64,000 nucleotides of DNA. Origin: Thalassotalea insulae (GTDB taxonomy: Bacteria > Pseudomonadota > Gammaproteobacteria > Enterobacterales > Alteromonadaceae). Position 1 is the first letter of the stretch. Each line of letters begins with the position of its first letter. Made by a program: the position numbers and the translations under genes. Under the pieces are notes generated by a model. It made no database searches. It worked only from the letters and a program-made list of their open reading frames with translations, and had not been told where the DNA came from. Where the stretch lies: contig NZ_BSST01000001.1 of assembly GCF_030161395.1 (NCBI RefSeq), positions 1,178,001 to 1,242,000 on the forward strand, written 5' to 3'. This document shows positions 56,107 to 64,000 of this stretch, piece by piece.

Positions 56107-57632
56107 GACAGCGCTCCATGAGCATAAGTAGAACGAACCAGTTCACGCTCGTTATAAGTCAATTGTTGATCGCCGATAATGACATAATCTTCATGGCCTT
56201 TACCGGCCAACAGTACGACATCATCGGGTTTAGCTTGTGTTAACGCCGCTAATACCGCTTGCTGACGCTCTAACATCACATTAATTTTCTCCGGTTGCTG
56301 GCAGCCAGCCAAAACATCTTTAACAATCTGCTCAGGAGACTCAGTTCTTGGGTTATCATTGGTAATAATGATCTGATCACTATGAATCTCAGCAATTTTC
56401 CCCATAAGTGGCCGTTTTCCACGGTCTCGGTCGCCGCCACAACCAAATACCACCCAAAGTTGTCCCTGGCAATGCTGGCGACAAGCCTTTAACGCATTCT
56501 CCAAACCATCAGGGGTATGGGCATAATCAACTACCGCTAACGGTGCATTGTGCCGGCTAAAGGCTTCCATTCGCCCAGGTATCGCGGTTAATGACTTCAC
56601 TGATATTGCAATATCACTTAGCGAGACCTTGGCATGAATCAGCACCGCAATTGCAGCCAGTAAATTATCGACATTAAAATCACCGATTAACTGACTATGA
56701 ATAGTGACTTCACCTAAATGGCTAGACAGGGTAAAGGTCACACCGCTATGTTGATGGCTGATAGCCCCCGCATAAACAAACTGCTGATACTGTTTAACCG
56801 TTTCGCTACGACCATAAACAATTAAGTTTTTCTTATTATGCCAATGGGTTAACCATACTTGTGCCGTTTGATCATCACCATTGACCACAGCGATTTGTTC
56901 GCCGTTATCACTGAAAATTTGAAATTTTGCTTCAGCATAATTTTCCATGCTTTGGTGATAATCTAAGTGATCCCGGCTAAGGTTGGTAAACACAGCGACA
57001 TCAAACAAACTGGCTTGCACCCTGGCCTGCACCAATGCGTGAGAAGAAACTTCCATTGCCACTGCACTTTGCTGCTGCTCTGTAAATTGTTGTAGCCAAC
57101 GCATCAACTCTGTTGCGCCTGGCGTCGTATTTTTTATCGCGGTAAGTTGATCGATTTGTCCGGCACCATTAGTACCTATCACTGAGCAAGGTTGATTATT
57201 TGCGCTTAATAACTTGGCAATTAACTGACTGGTGGTAGTTTTGCCGTTAGTGCCAGTAATACCAATCATCATCAATTGCTGGTGCGGATGAAAATAGAAT
57301 GCACTTGCCAATGTAAATAACTGCTGATTAAGCTGATAGAACTCAATAATGGCAACTTCAATTCCTGACGTAGACGGCTTAGTAGTAATAGTGCCATGTT
57401 GCGCACTGTGCTGACATTCTACTAAGATCAAATGACAATCTGCCGCTAATGCCTGAGCAATAAAATCACGGCCTTTGTTTGCTGTACCATTAACGCCACA
57501 AAAAATATCCCCTGCGGATAATTCCCGGCTGTCATTGACTAAATGCCGTACTTGCTCACTTAGTGAAAGTTCAAGATCAATACCAAATGGTGCCAACCAC
57601 TTACTGATCGTCTTACCGTTAGAGCTAAACAT
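56103..57632 (-). CDS. murE: UDP-MurNAc-L-Ala-D-Glu ligase for meso-diaminopimelate
   Basis: A 509-residue Mur ligase that adds the third residue of the stem peptide. The P-loop is GITGTNGKTTTSQL. The specificity loop reads TNDNPRTESPEQI; the DNPR motif is characteristic of enzymes that add meso-diaminopimelate rather than lysine, so the peptidoglycan should contain mDAP. The ATG lies inside the ftsI end with an eight-base overlap. Confidence 0.97.
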   Translation of the reverse strand: MFSSNGKTISKWLAPFGIDLELSLSEQVRHLVNDSRELSAGDIFCGVNGTANKGRDFIAQALAADCHLILVECQHSAQHGTITTKPSTSGIEVAIIEFYQLNQQLFTLASAFYFHPHQQLMMIGITGTNGKTTTSQLIAKLLSANNQPCSVIGTNGAGQIDQLTAIKNTTPGATELMRWLQQFTEQQQSAVAMEVSSHALVQARVQASLFDVAVFTNLSRDHLDYHQSMENYAEAKFQIFSDNGEQIAVVNGDDQTAQVWLTHWHNKKNLIVYGRSETVKQYQQFVYAGAISHQHSGVTFTLSSHLGEVTIHSQLIGDFNVDNLLAAIAVLIHAKVSLSDIAISVKSLTAIPGRMEAFSRHNAPLAVVDYAHTPDGLENALKACRQHCQGQLWVVFGCGGDRDRGKRPLMGKIAEIHSDQIIITNDNPRTESPEQIVKDVLAGCQQPEKINVMLERQQAVLAALTQAKPDDVVLLAGKGHEDYVIIGDQQLTYNERELVRSTYAHGALS

Positions 57633-59382
57633 TAGTTAACTCCTTAGTTTGATTAGCATCAGCAACTGTCGTTGACGACTGATCCGGCGCGATATTGAGC
57701 AAGCGTAACGCCCCTTTCATTACCCGGGAAAACACTGGCGCAGCCACTTCGCCGCCATGATATAAATCACCACCTGGCTCATTAATCACTACCACAACCG
57801 CAAGTTCCGGCTGAGTTAGTGGTGCAATGCCAGCAAATAATCCGACATAATCATTACCATAACCACCAGCGACGGCTTTAATCGCGGTTCCAGTTTTACC
57901 TCCGACTCGATAACCGGCCACTTTGGCTAGCGGAGTATGTTCGTTAACTACCGCTTCCAGCATAGGTAACAATTTCGCGGTATTAGCTTTTGAAAAAATT
58001 CGCTCAGATGCTAGAGGTAACACTTCATTTTGACGTTCATTATCGTCTTGCTGTTTTAATATGGTTAACGGTTGTTTAATGCCGCCGTTAGCGATGGCGG
58101 AATAAAAACGCGCCAATTGCAATGGCGTAGCAGCCACACCATGACCCCAGGATAAAGTGGCCAATTCAAATTTCGACCAGCGACGACGCTCATGCATAAT
58201 GCCTGAACTTTCACCAATTAAACCAGTGCCGGTATTTTCACCAAAGCCAGCATCAAAAAATTTATCCAACAAATATTCTTTCGGTACCGATAACGCTAGC
58301 TTAGTAGTGCCCATATTAGAGGAATGCACTAAGATATCGGTAATACTGAGTTTGCCACGATTAATTGGATCACTTACTCGGCTGCCGCCTAGACGCATCC
58401 AGCCTGGAGAGGTATCAATAATACTGTCAGCTTCGACACTGCCAAATTCCATCGCCGTTAATGCCGTTAATGGTTTAAGGGTTGAACCCGGCTCATAAAA
58501 ATCAGTGATCGCGCGATTTCGAAACCTATGTATTGCTGTATTACTACGGTTATTAGGATTAAACGATGGGCTGTTCACTAATGCTAAAATTTCACCACTA
58601 TGAACATTAGTGACTACAACAGACCCTGAAGATGCTTTAAACGCTTTTACCGCACCTTTTAATTCCTGATAGGCTAACGCCTGAATTCGTTGATCGATAC
58701 TTAAGGTTAAATCTTGTGGCGGTTTTGATTCGACATCTTCAAGCACTTCTACCCGATGTCCCTTCGCATCTTTTCTAAAACGCTTTTTACCATTTTTTCC
58801 TGTTAATAACTGGTTATAAACCCGTTCAACCCCTTCGATACCTTTATCATCAACATTAGTAAAACCAACGACATGGGCACTGATCTCACCTGCTGGATAA
58901 AAACGTTTCGATTCTTTTCTTAAGTGAATACCCGGAATTTTAAGTTGTTTGATATAACTTGCCATCGCTGGTGACACCTGACGCTCAACATAAACAAAGC
59001 GTTTGGCTGGATTACGAGTGACACGTTCTTTAATTTTATTAACATCTTTGTCTAAAACATCTGCCAAAGCCTGCCAGTGATCCACCATAGCCAGCGCATT
59101 GTTTTCCATGATAATTTTCGGATCTGCCCAAACGGTTTCTACCGGTACGCTAACCGCTAATTCATGGCCATTACGATCAACAATAGAACCACGATGAACC
59201 TTGCTTGACGCTGTTCTAAGTGAGCGCATGTCTCCTTGTTTTTTCAGCATATCCGGTTCAATCACCTGAATATATGCGGTACGGGCAGCTAGACCTGCAT
59301 AAACAAGCGCAATTACAGCTAGCACGAGGTAAAACCGCCATGCTACTGTTGTTGGTTGATATTTTGCTGCCTTTTTATTCAC
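57625..59382 (-). CDS. ftsI: Septal transpeptidase FtsI (PBP3)
   Basis: A 585-residue class B penicillin-binding protein. An N-terminal membrane helix (about 15-36) is followed by the dimerisation/pedestal region (GSIVDRNGHELAVSVP) and the transpeptidase domain with STLK (active Ser in YEPGSTLKPL), SSN (VHSSNMGT) and KTGT (VGGKTGTA). It forms cross-links in septal peptidoglycan with FtsW. It follows ftsL by 12 bases. Confidence 0.97.
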   Translation of the reverse strand: MNKKAAKYQPTTVAWRFYLVLAVIALVYAGLAARTAYIQVIEPDMLKKQGDMRSLRTASSKVHRGSIVDRNGHELAVSVPVETVWADPKIIMENNALAMVDHWQALADVLDKDVNKIKERVTRNPAKRFVYVERQVSPAMASYIKQLKIPGIHLRKESKRFYPAGEISAHVVGFTNVDDKGIEGVERVYNQLLTGKNGKKRFRKDAKGHRVEVLEDVESKPPQDLTLSIDQRIQALAYQELKGAVKAFKASSGSVVVTNVHSGEILALVNSPSFNPNNRSNTAIHRFRNRAITDFYEPGSTLKPLTALTAMEFGSVEADSIIDTSPGWMRLGGSRVSDPINRGKLSITDILVHSSNMGTTKLALSVPKEYLLDKFFDAGFGENTGTGLIGESSGIMHERRRWSKFELATLSWGHGVAATPLQLARFYSAIANGGIKQPLTILKQQDDNERQNEVLPLASERIFSKANTAKLLPMLEAVVNEHTPLAKVAGYRVGGKTGTAIKAVAGGYGNDYVGLFAGIAPLTQPELAVVVVINEPGGDLYHGGEVAAPVFSRVMKGALRLLNIAPDQSSTTVADANQTKELTNV

Positions 59383-59394
59383 ACTTGCCTTCGT

Positions 59395-59706
59395 TTAATT
59401 CCTGACAATCACTTCAGATTGCGCCGTTGGTTTCACCATGTTTAATAATTTTTCAGCCTTGCTTTCAATCGCACTATGTTCTGCCAGGCTATTTTGTTCG
59501 AGTAACAAGTTTCGCCACTCAATGTCTAATTCATCCCGTTCCGTCAACAATTGCTCCAGTTCACTGGTGCTCTGACGATTTAAGTGGGTAAAATAAATCA
59601 CGGCAAAAGCCGAAATTACCACTAAAAACAACAACACATAGGATAATAAGTGTTGCTTAATGTCATGCCAGACCTCAAAAGCCAATACGACCTTTGCACT
59701 TGCCAT
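59395..59706 (-). CDS. ftsL: Cell division protein FtsL
   Basis: A 103-residue bitopic protein of the FtsQLB complex. One membrane helix (LLSYVLLFLVVISAFAVIYF, about 20-39) precedes a leucine-rich coiled coil (about 45-80). It starts two bases after rsmH. Confidence 0.93.
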   Translation of the reverse strand: MASAKVVLAFEVWHDIKQHLLSYVLLFLVVISAFAVIYFTHLNRQSTSELEQLLTERDELDIEWRNLLLEQNSLAEHSAIESKAEKLLNMVKPTAQSEVIVRN

Positions 59707-59708
59707 AA

Positions 59709-60650
59709 CTATTCCGCTAATCGCTCCGCAACTCTCATCACGGAGCTGCGAGAACGGACATTTTCTGTCACTTCCTGCTGAGACGGTTTTTGTTTACGTC
59801 CGATTAAAGAAAGTTTCTTCCCTTTATTCAGTTCTGCTTCGCTGATCGGCATGCCCCGTGGTACTTGCTTGCCTTGCGACTGCTTTTTCATAAACTGCTT
59901 CACCAGGCGATCTTCCAGCGAATGGAAACTGATCACTACTAATCGTCCCCCTGGTTTTAAGACATTTAGTGACGCATTTAGTGCTTTTTCGATCTGTTCT
60001 AATTCACTGTTAATATAAATACGGATCGCCTGAAAACTGCGGGTAGCCGGATGTTTCTTAATTTCCCGCTGTGGCGCAGTTTTTTTGATCAGCGCAGCTA
60101 ACTCACTGGTACGCGTTAATGGTGATTCCTCCCGGGTATCGACTATCGCGTTGGCGATACGCCAGGCATGCTTTTCTTCACCAAAGGTTTTCAACACCCA
60201 GCTAATATCTTCAACATCAGCACTTGCTAACCACTCGGCTGCCGTTTGCCCACGCGTAGTATCCATACGCATATCGAGCGGTCCATCTTTCATAAAACTA
60301 AAGCCCCGCTCAGCTTCATCAAGCTGTGGCGAGGAAACACCTAAATCAAGCAGAATGCCATCTACTTGACCTAATAACTGGTGTTTTTCTGCGATCTGTT
60401 GAAGATCGGCAAAGCCATGATGTTCGATGCCAAAACGAGGATCATCAGCAAATTTCTTCGCTGCTTCAATCGCTGTAGGATCTCGGTCAATGGCTATAAG
60501 TCGCCCTCGATTTGAGAGCTTAGATAAAATAAGTCCTGAGTGGCCGCCGCGACCAAAAGTACAATCGATATAAATACCGTCTGCTGTTATCGCGAGTCCT
60601 GTAATTGCTTCGTCAAGCAACACAGAAATATGAGACTTATCTGTATGCAT
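59709..60650 (-). CDS. rsmH: 16S rRNA m4C1402 methyltransferase
   Basis: A 313-residue SAM-dependent enzyme that N4-methylates C1402 of 16S rRNA. The SAM loop YIDCTFGRGGHSGLIL (about 27-42), DGILLDLGVSSPQLDEAERGFSF and the C-terminal VVISFHSLEDRLVKQFM segment match the MraW family. It lies between mraZ (34 bases) and ftsL (two bases). Confidence 0.97.
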   Translation of the reverse strand: MHTDKSHISVLLDEAITGLAITADGIYIDCTFGRGGHSGLILSKLSNRGRLIAIDRDPTAIEAAKKFADDPRFGIEHHGFADLQQIAEKHQLLGQVDGILLDLGVSSPQLDEAERGFSFMKDGPLDMRMDTTRGQTAAEWLASADVEDISWVLKTFGEEKHAWRIANAIVDTREESPLTRTSELAALIKKTAPQREIKKHPATRSFQAIRIYINSELEQIEKALNASLNVLKPGGRLVVISFHSLEDRLVKQFMKKQSQGKQVPRGMPISEAELNKGKKLSLIGRKQKPSQQEVTENVRSRSSVMRVAERLAE

Positions 60651-60684
60651 TTTTATAAACGCCGTATTGTTATATTTCTATTGG

Positions 60685-61143
60685 TTATAAAGACAGATCA
60701 AGTAATCGTTCTGTTAACTCAATTTCACCTGACTGTATCTTCGCTATACCTTGCTGCATTTGATCTTGCCAAGCCTGTTCACTCCATATTTCGAACTTCT
60801 TAAGCTGACCCACTAACATAATATTTTTTTCTAACCCGGCATGATTGCGCAACGGACCATTAATCAATAAGCGACCACTCTTATCAATATCACAGTCGGA
60901 AGCATTACCAAGTAGTACTTGCTGTAACAGTCTTTCCTGTGAGTTCATACTAGATAAACTACAGAGTTTTAATTCAATTTCTTCCCATTCAGGAAGCGGA
61001 TAAAGCAATAAACAAGGGTGTTGGATATCAACAGTACAAACCATTTTTCCCTGGCAATCAGCAAATAGCTCTTCGCGATACCGAGTTGGTATCGTGATCC
61101 TATTCTTGCTGTCGAGCGTAATTGCGCTAGTGCCTCTAAACAT
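60685..61143 (-). CDS. mraZ: Transcriptional regulator MraZ
   Basis: A 152-residue DNA-binding protein of two AbrB-like MraZ domains (residues about 5-52, beginning SAITLDSKNRITIPTRYREEL, and about 80-125, with DCDIDKSGRLLINGPLR). It forms ring-shaped oligomers and represses the dcw operon. Three MraZ boxes and a sigma-70 promoter lie just upstream, so it should repress its own operon as in E. coli. Confidence 0.96.
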   Translation of the reverse strand: MFRGTSAITLDSKNRITIPTRYREELFADCQGKMVCTVDIQHPCLLLYPLPEWEEIELKLCSLSSMNSQERLLQQVLLGNASDCDIDKSGRLLINGPLRNHAGLEKNIMLVGQLKKFEIWSEQAWQDQMQQGIAKIQSGEIELTERLLDLSL

Positions 61144-61170
61144 AACCTTGTTTTTATTTTTGGAATCTAC

Positions 61171-61200
61171 TTAGATCCACATTTTCCCACTTTTCTCCAC
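61171..61200 (-). promoter_or_regulatory. Three MraZ boxes
   Basis: On the minus strand GTGGAGAAAA, GTGGGAAAAT and GTGGATCTAA repeat exactly every ten bases (starts at 61200, 61190, 61180), between the -10 element and the mraZ ATG. This is the known layout of MraZ binding direct repeats. Confidence 0.9.
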
Positions 61201-61208
61201 ATTGCTAC

Positions 61209-61238
61209 AGTTTAGTGAGTAAAGTAAAGTTATGTCAA
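61209..61238 (-). promoter_or_regulatory. Promoter of the dcw operon
   Basis: On the minus strand a consensus -35 TTGACA (61238-61233), 18-base spacer and -10 TAAACT (61214-61209). Expected transcription start is close to the first MraZ box. Confidence 0.7.
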
Positions 61239-61386
61239 GCAAAGAATTGCTATTTTGATCGCCACGATCACTAATAAAATTAGGGCTTATAAGGAAGTTG
61301 ATGTTTTTGTGGGGTTTTGTGGATCACTCACCCATATAATAACAATTTTTTATTTTTTTCTTGAAATTTTTGCCATTTTCAACAGG

Positions 61387-62454
61387 CTAACGGGTAAATA
61401 TTTGATATTGATGTGGGATAATCGCAAGTGCTAATTCCTGCCCTTGCTGATATTGTTGTTCGCTATAAAAACTCAAATGCTCAAAGACTAGTAATGGATC
61501 TTTGTTAATGCTGCTCAACAAATAATGATAACCTTGCCCTGTTATACTGACATAGCTTATTTTCGCATTGGCCTGAGCATCAGGAATAACAACGATAGCT
61601 TTAGGTTTTACCAGTAAATAATGCTGGGCATCACTATGACCATTATCGCTATTAAGGCTAACTATGCTGTTGTCATCTATCGGACCGAGCGCACTGCGCC
61701 ATTGCTGTTGATGATAATCTAATGGTAGCCAGCTACCAATCTGAAGAAAATCTGCCACTTGCCAGCTATCAGGCTGTTGAAAAACGTCACTTGGCGTACC
61801 AGCCTGTAACAATTTCCCCTGATCCATTACCGCAATTTTGTCAGCAAAGGTAAAGACTTCATCTTTATTGTGGGTAACAAATATTGCTGTCATCTTTAAT
61901 TGTTTTAATAAACTGCGTAGCTCTAACATTAACTCATTACGTAGCCGGGCATCTATGTTGGAAAACGGTTCATCAAGCAAGAGTAGCTTAGGTTGTGGTG
62001 CCAACGCTCTGGCAATAGCCACACGTTGTTGCTGCCCACCAGATAATTGATAAGGATAACGCTTCGGATATTCAGATAATTGTAATAAGGTCAGCAATTG
62101 TTCAATACGTTGTTGCTGCTCTTTTTTCGGTAAATGACTGATACCAAAAGCGATGTTCTGTGCAACAGTAAGGTGGGGAAACAAGGCATAATCTTGAAAA
62201 ATCATACCAATACGTCGTTGCTCAGCCGGCATCGCATATTGCTCAGAAGCGATTACTTGCTCCGCCAATTGGATTTGACCACAACTATGCTCAACAAAAC
62301 CTGCGATGGTATTAAGCAAGGTAGTTTTGCCACAGCCACTTGGCCCTACCAGACCTAAAATATCCCCTTGCGCTAATGTTAAATCAATAGCATCTAAAAT
62401 AGCTTTTTGTTGTAGTTGAACCGAAAGGTTGCTGACAGTGAGCAAGGTCTTCAA
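61387..62454 (-). CDS. fbpC: ABC transporter ATPase, iron(III)-type (FbpC-like)
   Basis: A 355-residue ATPase of the CUT/FbpC/PotA group. Walker A GPSGCGKTT (about 37-45), signature LSGGQQQRVAIARAL, Walker B LLLLDEPFSNID and H-loop VTHNKDE are all intact. A C-terminal regulatory region of about 120 residues follows (TOBE-like). It overlaps the permease gene by four bases. Iron is inferred from the FbpB-type two-domain permease; no binding protein is in the window, and thiamine or other anion relatives are possible. Confidence 0.85.
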   Translation of the reverse strand: MKTLLTVSNLSVQLQQKAILDAIDLTLAQGDILGLVGPSGCGKTTLLNTIAGFVEHSCGQIQLAEQVIASEQYAMPAEQRRIGMIFQDYALFPHLTVAQNIAFGISHLPKKEQQQRIEQLLTLLQLSEYPKRYPYQLSGGQQQRVAIARALAPQPKLLLLDEPFSNIDARLRNELMLELRSLLKQLKMTAIFVTHNKDEVFTFADKIAVMDQGKLLQAGTPSDVFQQPDSWQVADFLQIGSWLPLDYHQQQWRSALGPIDDNSIVSLNSDNGHSDAQHYLLVKPKAIVVIPDAQANAKISYVSITGQGYHYLLSSINKDPLLVFEHLSFYSEQQYQQGQELALAIIPHQYQIFTR

Positions 62455-64000
62455 ACGTTGTTCTCTTTTTTATTCAAATAAATTATCGGTAATAAGCCAA
62501 ATAATACAATGAGTAAGGCACCTAATGCACCTTGTTCTAATTGTTCATCTGATATTAGCTGGTAAATTTGTGTGCTTAAGGTATCAAAATTAAACGGTCT
62601 TAATAGCAACACCGCCGGCAGCTCTTTCATTGCTTCAACGAACACTAATAACCAGGCGACAAATATCGATGATTTTAATAACGGCAAATGAACGGTTAAT
62701 AAACTGCGTTTTAATCCAACACCTAAGCTTGCTGGTGCGACATCTAAAGACGCCGGAATTTGTTCAATACCACTGGCAATTGTGCCATTGGCTATCGCGG
62801 CAAATCGTACGACAAGGGCAAAAATAATAGCAAAAATAGAGCCTGACAGTAGCAGTCCAGGCCGAGCAAGATCCAATAACTTAGCAAGATCGTTGATCCA
62901 ATGATCTATCGGACCAAAAGTTGCCAGCATTGCCATCGCCAGTACAGTACCCGGAATAGCATAGCCAACACCGGAAAGCTGCAAAGGCACGCTGCGCGCC
63001 GACGAATAATGCAAGCGTTTAAACAAAGCTAACAACAACGCAATTAGCGTGGCAAATGTTGCGGTAAAAAGTGACACTTTTAAACTGTTAATACCTGACC
63101 ATAATAATTGCTGTAGCTGATTAAAGCTGGCGTAATCTATCGCCATTTTTATCAACAGGCACAGTGGCAAGGCAAACCCTGCAATGACTAATAACCAGCA
63201 AAATCCCGCACAACACAACTGTTGTGGCCAGGTTAATTGACGTATCTTAATATAATTATTTGGTCGATTAGACTGATGACGATGACCTGCTCTTGCCCTT
63301 TGCTCAGCAACTACCGCAAACAAGACAAACAACATTAACACGCTGGCCAACGCATTTGCAGTGGCTAACTCGCCGTATTCTAACCAGGTATCATAAATTG
63401 CTGTGGTCAAGGTATTCACAGCAAAATACTGCACGGTAGCAAAATCAGCCAAGGTTTCCATTAAGACTAAACTGGCTGCAACAGCAATGGCAGGACGCGC
63501 CAAAGGCAATGAAACTTTGATAAAACTTTGTCTGAGAGTAAGCCCTAAACTTTGACTGGCGCGGATTAATTGTTGATCCTGACTTTCAAATGCAGTGCGT
63601 ACTAGCATATAGACATATGGAAACAAGACTAATGCTAACATTACCGCGGCACCGGTCAACGTTCTCATATCAAAGAACCAGTAATCACTCGGCGCTTGCC
63701 AGTGAAAACAACCACGTAAAAAACGCTGCACCGGACCGGCGTAATCAAATAAATCGGTGTAAAGGTATGCCACTAGATAAGCTGGCATGGCCAATGGTAG
63801 TAATAATAACCACCTCAGGTATTGTCGGCCAATCACTTGTGTTTGGCTAATTATAATCGCGCTTGGAATGCCAAATAACAGGCTAAAACCAACCACTAGC
63901 ACTGACAAAATTAAGGTGTTACTAATGTAGGTAGGTAAAACACTTTGCCATAAATGGACAAATAATTCACCTGAGGCAAATAGCCCCGATAGCAGCATCA
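62451..64000 (-). CDS. fbpB: ABC transporter permease, iron(III)-type (FbpB-like), 5' end outside window
   Basis: At least 515 residues in frame, reading from the window edge. It is a fused permease with two BPD-transport domains: PLAMPAYLVAYLYTDLFDYAGPVQRFL and SLGLTLRQSFIKVSLPLARPAIAVA in the first half, ASLGVGLKRSLLTVHLPLLKSSIFVAWLL in the second; the EAA-type loops face the ATPase. Related proteins have a membrane helix before the first visible ATG (63998), so the true start is likely beyond the window and the gene is partial. The binding-protein gene probably lies just upstream, outside. It overlaps fbpC by four bases. Confidence 0.85.
   Translation of the reverse strand, partial: MLLSGLFASGELFVHLWQSVLPTYISNTLILSVLVVGFSLLFGIPSAIIISQTQVIGRQYLRWLLLLPLAMPAYLVAYLYTDLFDYAGPVQRFLRGCFHWQAPSDYWFFDMRTLTGAAVMLALVLFPYVYMLVRTAFESQDQQLIRASQSLGLTLRQSFIKVSLPLARPAIAVAASLVLMETLADFATVQYFAVNTLTTAIYDTWLEYGELATANALASVLMLFVLFAVVAEQRARAGHRHQSNRPNNYIKIRQLTWPQQLCCAGFCWLLVIAGFALPLCLLIKMAIDYASFNQLQQLLWSGINSLKVSLFTATFATLIALLLALFKRLHYSSARSVPLQLSGVGYAIPGTVLAMAMLATFGPIDHWINDLAKLLDLARPGLLLSGSIFAIIFALVVRFAAIANGTIASGIEQIPASLDVAPASLGVGLKRSLLTVHLPLLKSSIFVAWLLVFVEAMKELPAVLLLRPFNFDTLSTQIYQLISDEQLEQGALGALLIVLFGLLPIIYLNKKENNV

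Noticed and set aside
1..64000. CRISPR arrays, tRNA/rRNA genes, insertion sequences, prophage, defence or toxin-antitoxin systems
   Set aside because: No regularly spaced direct repeats, RNA gene signatures, transposase or integrase motifs, or toxin-antitoxin pairs were seen on either strand.

Overview
The window is a roughly 40% GC chromosomal segment from a marine gammaproteobacterium, most likely of the order Alteromonadales (Colwellia/Thalassotalea-like). This rests on AT-rich composition, protein sequences close to but clearly distinct from enterobacterial versions, a chitin-oligosaccharide deacetylase, a PEP-CTERM protein and a gene order that mirrors the E. coli '2-minute' region. The taxonomic call is an inference from sequence style. 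There is no rRNA, tRNA, CRISPR array, transposase or prophage that I can see.

Layout. 1-7307: a partial BNR/Asp-box (Ycf48-like) secreted protein, an HDOD signalling protein, a small GIY-YIG-like protein, an RND efflux pump pair (membrane fusion protein plus permease, no outer-membrane factor) and yacL. 7468-14979: an accessory block inserted between yacL and acnB, which are neighbours in E. coli. It holds two solute-binding-like periplasmic proteins, a TonB-like anchored protein, a chitin-oligosaccharide deacetylase divergent from an AraC-type regulator, a large lipoprotein of unknown function and a LysE-family exporter. 15309-20700: acnB, a small secreted protein, an OmpA-family porin-like protein and a THxN-type PEP-CTERM protein. 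21060-28041: lpd, aceF, aceE and pdhR (pyruvate dehydrogenase complex and its repressor) with a perfect PdhR operator upstream of pdhR.

28597-38765: ampE-ampD, a retropepsin-like protease, nadC, the type IV pilus core (pilA, pilB, pilC, pilD), coaE, zapD, yacG and mutT. 38837-43059: secA, an M23 endopeptidase-like gene where secM would sit in E. coli, and a divergent dciA. 43236-61238: the complete division and cell wall (dcw) cluster on the minus strand, in the order mraZ-rsmH-ftsL-ftsI-murE-murF-mraY-murD-ftsW-murG-murC-ddlB-ftsQ-ftsA-ftsZ-lpxC, tightly packed with stop/start overlaps and preceded by a clear sigma-70 promoter and three MraZ boxes. 61387-64000: an iron(III)-type ABC transporter ATPase and its permease, the latter running off the window.

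How the genes work together. The dcw block supplies lipid II synthesis (murC-G, mraY, ddlB), the septal synthase pair (ftsW/ftsI), divisome assembly (ftsQLAZ, zapD) and lipid A commitment (lpxC). ampD/ampE handle muropeptide recycling. pdhR-aceEF-lpd and acnB feed and run the TCA cycle. pilABCD form the core of a type IV pilus. Several starts have been moved from the longest possible ORF on ribosome-binding-site or homologue evidence (yacL, acnB, the 18128 gene, ompA-like, PEP-CTERM, aceE, pilA, ddlB, mraY).

I found no convincing new multi-gene system. The most unusual signals are non-coding: a 34-bp perfect palindrome downstream of ampE, a 30-bp near-perfect palindrome between mutT and secA, a second, opposite-strand MraZ-box-like pair, a family of near-identical CCAGC/GCTGG terminators, and a GC-rich patch with an internal repeat next to dciA that looks like a dispersed intergenic repeat.
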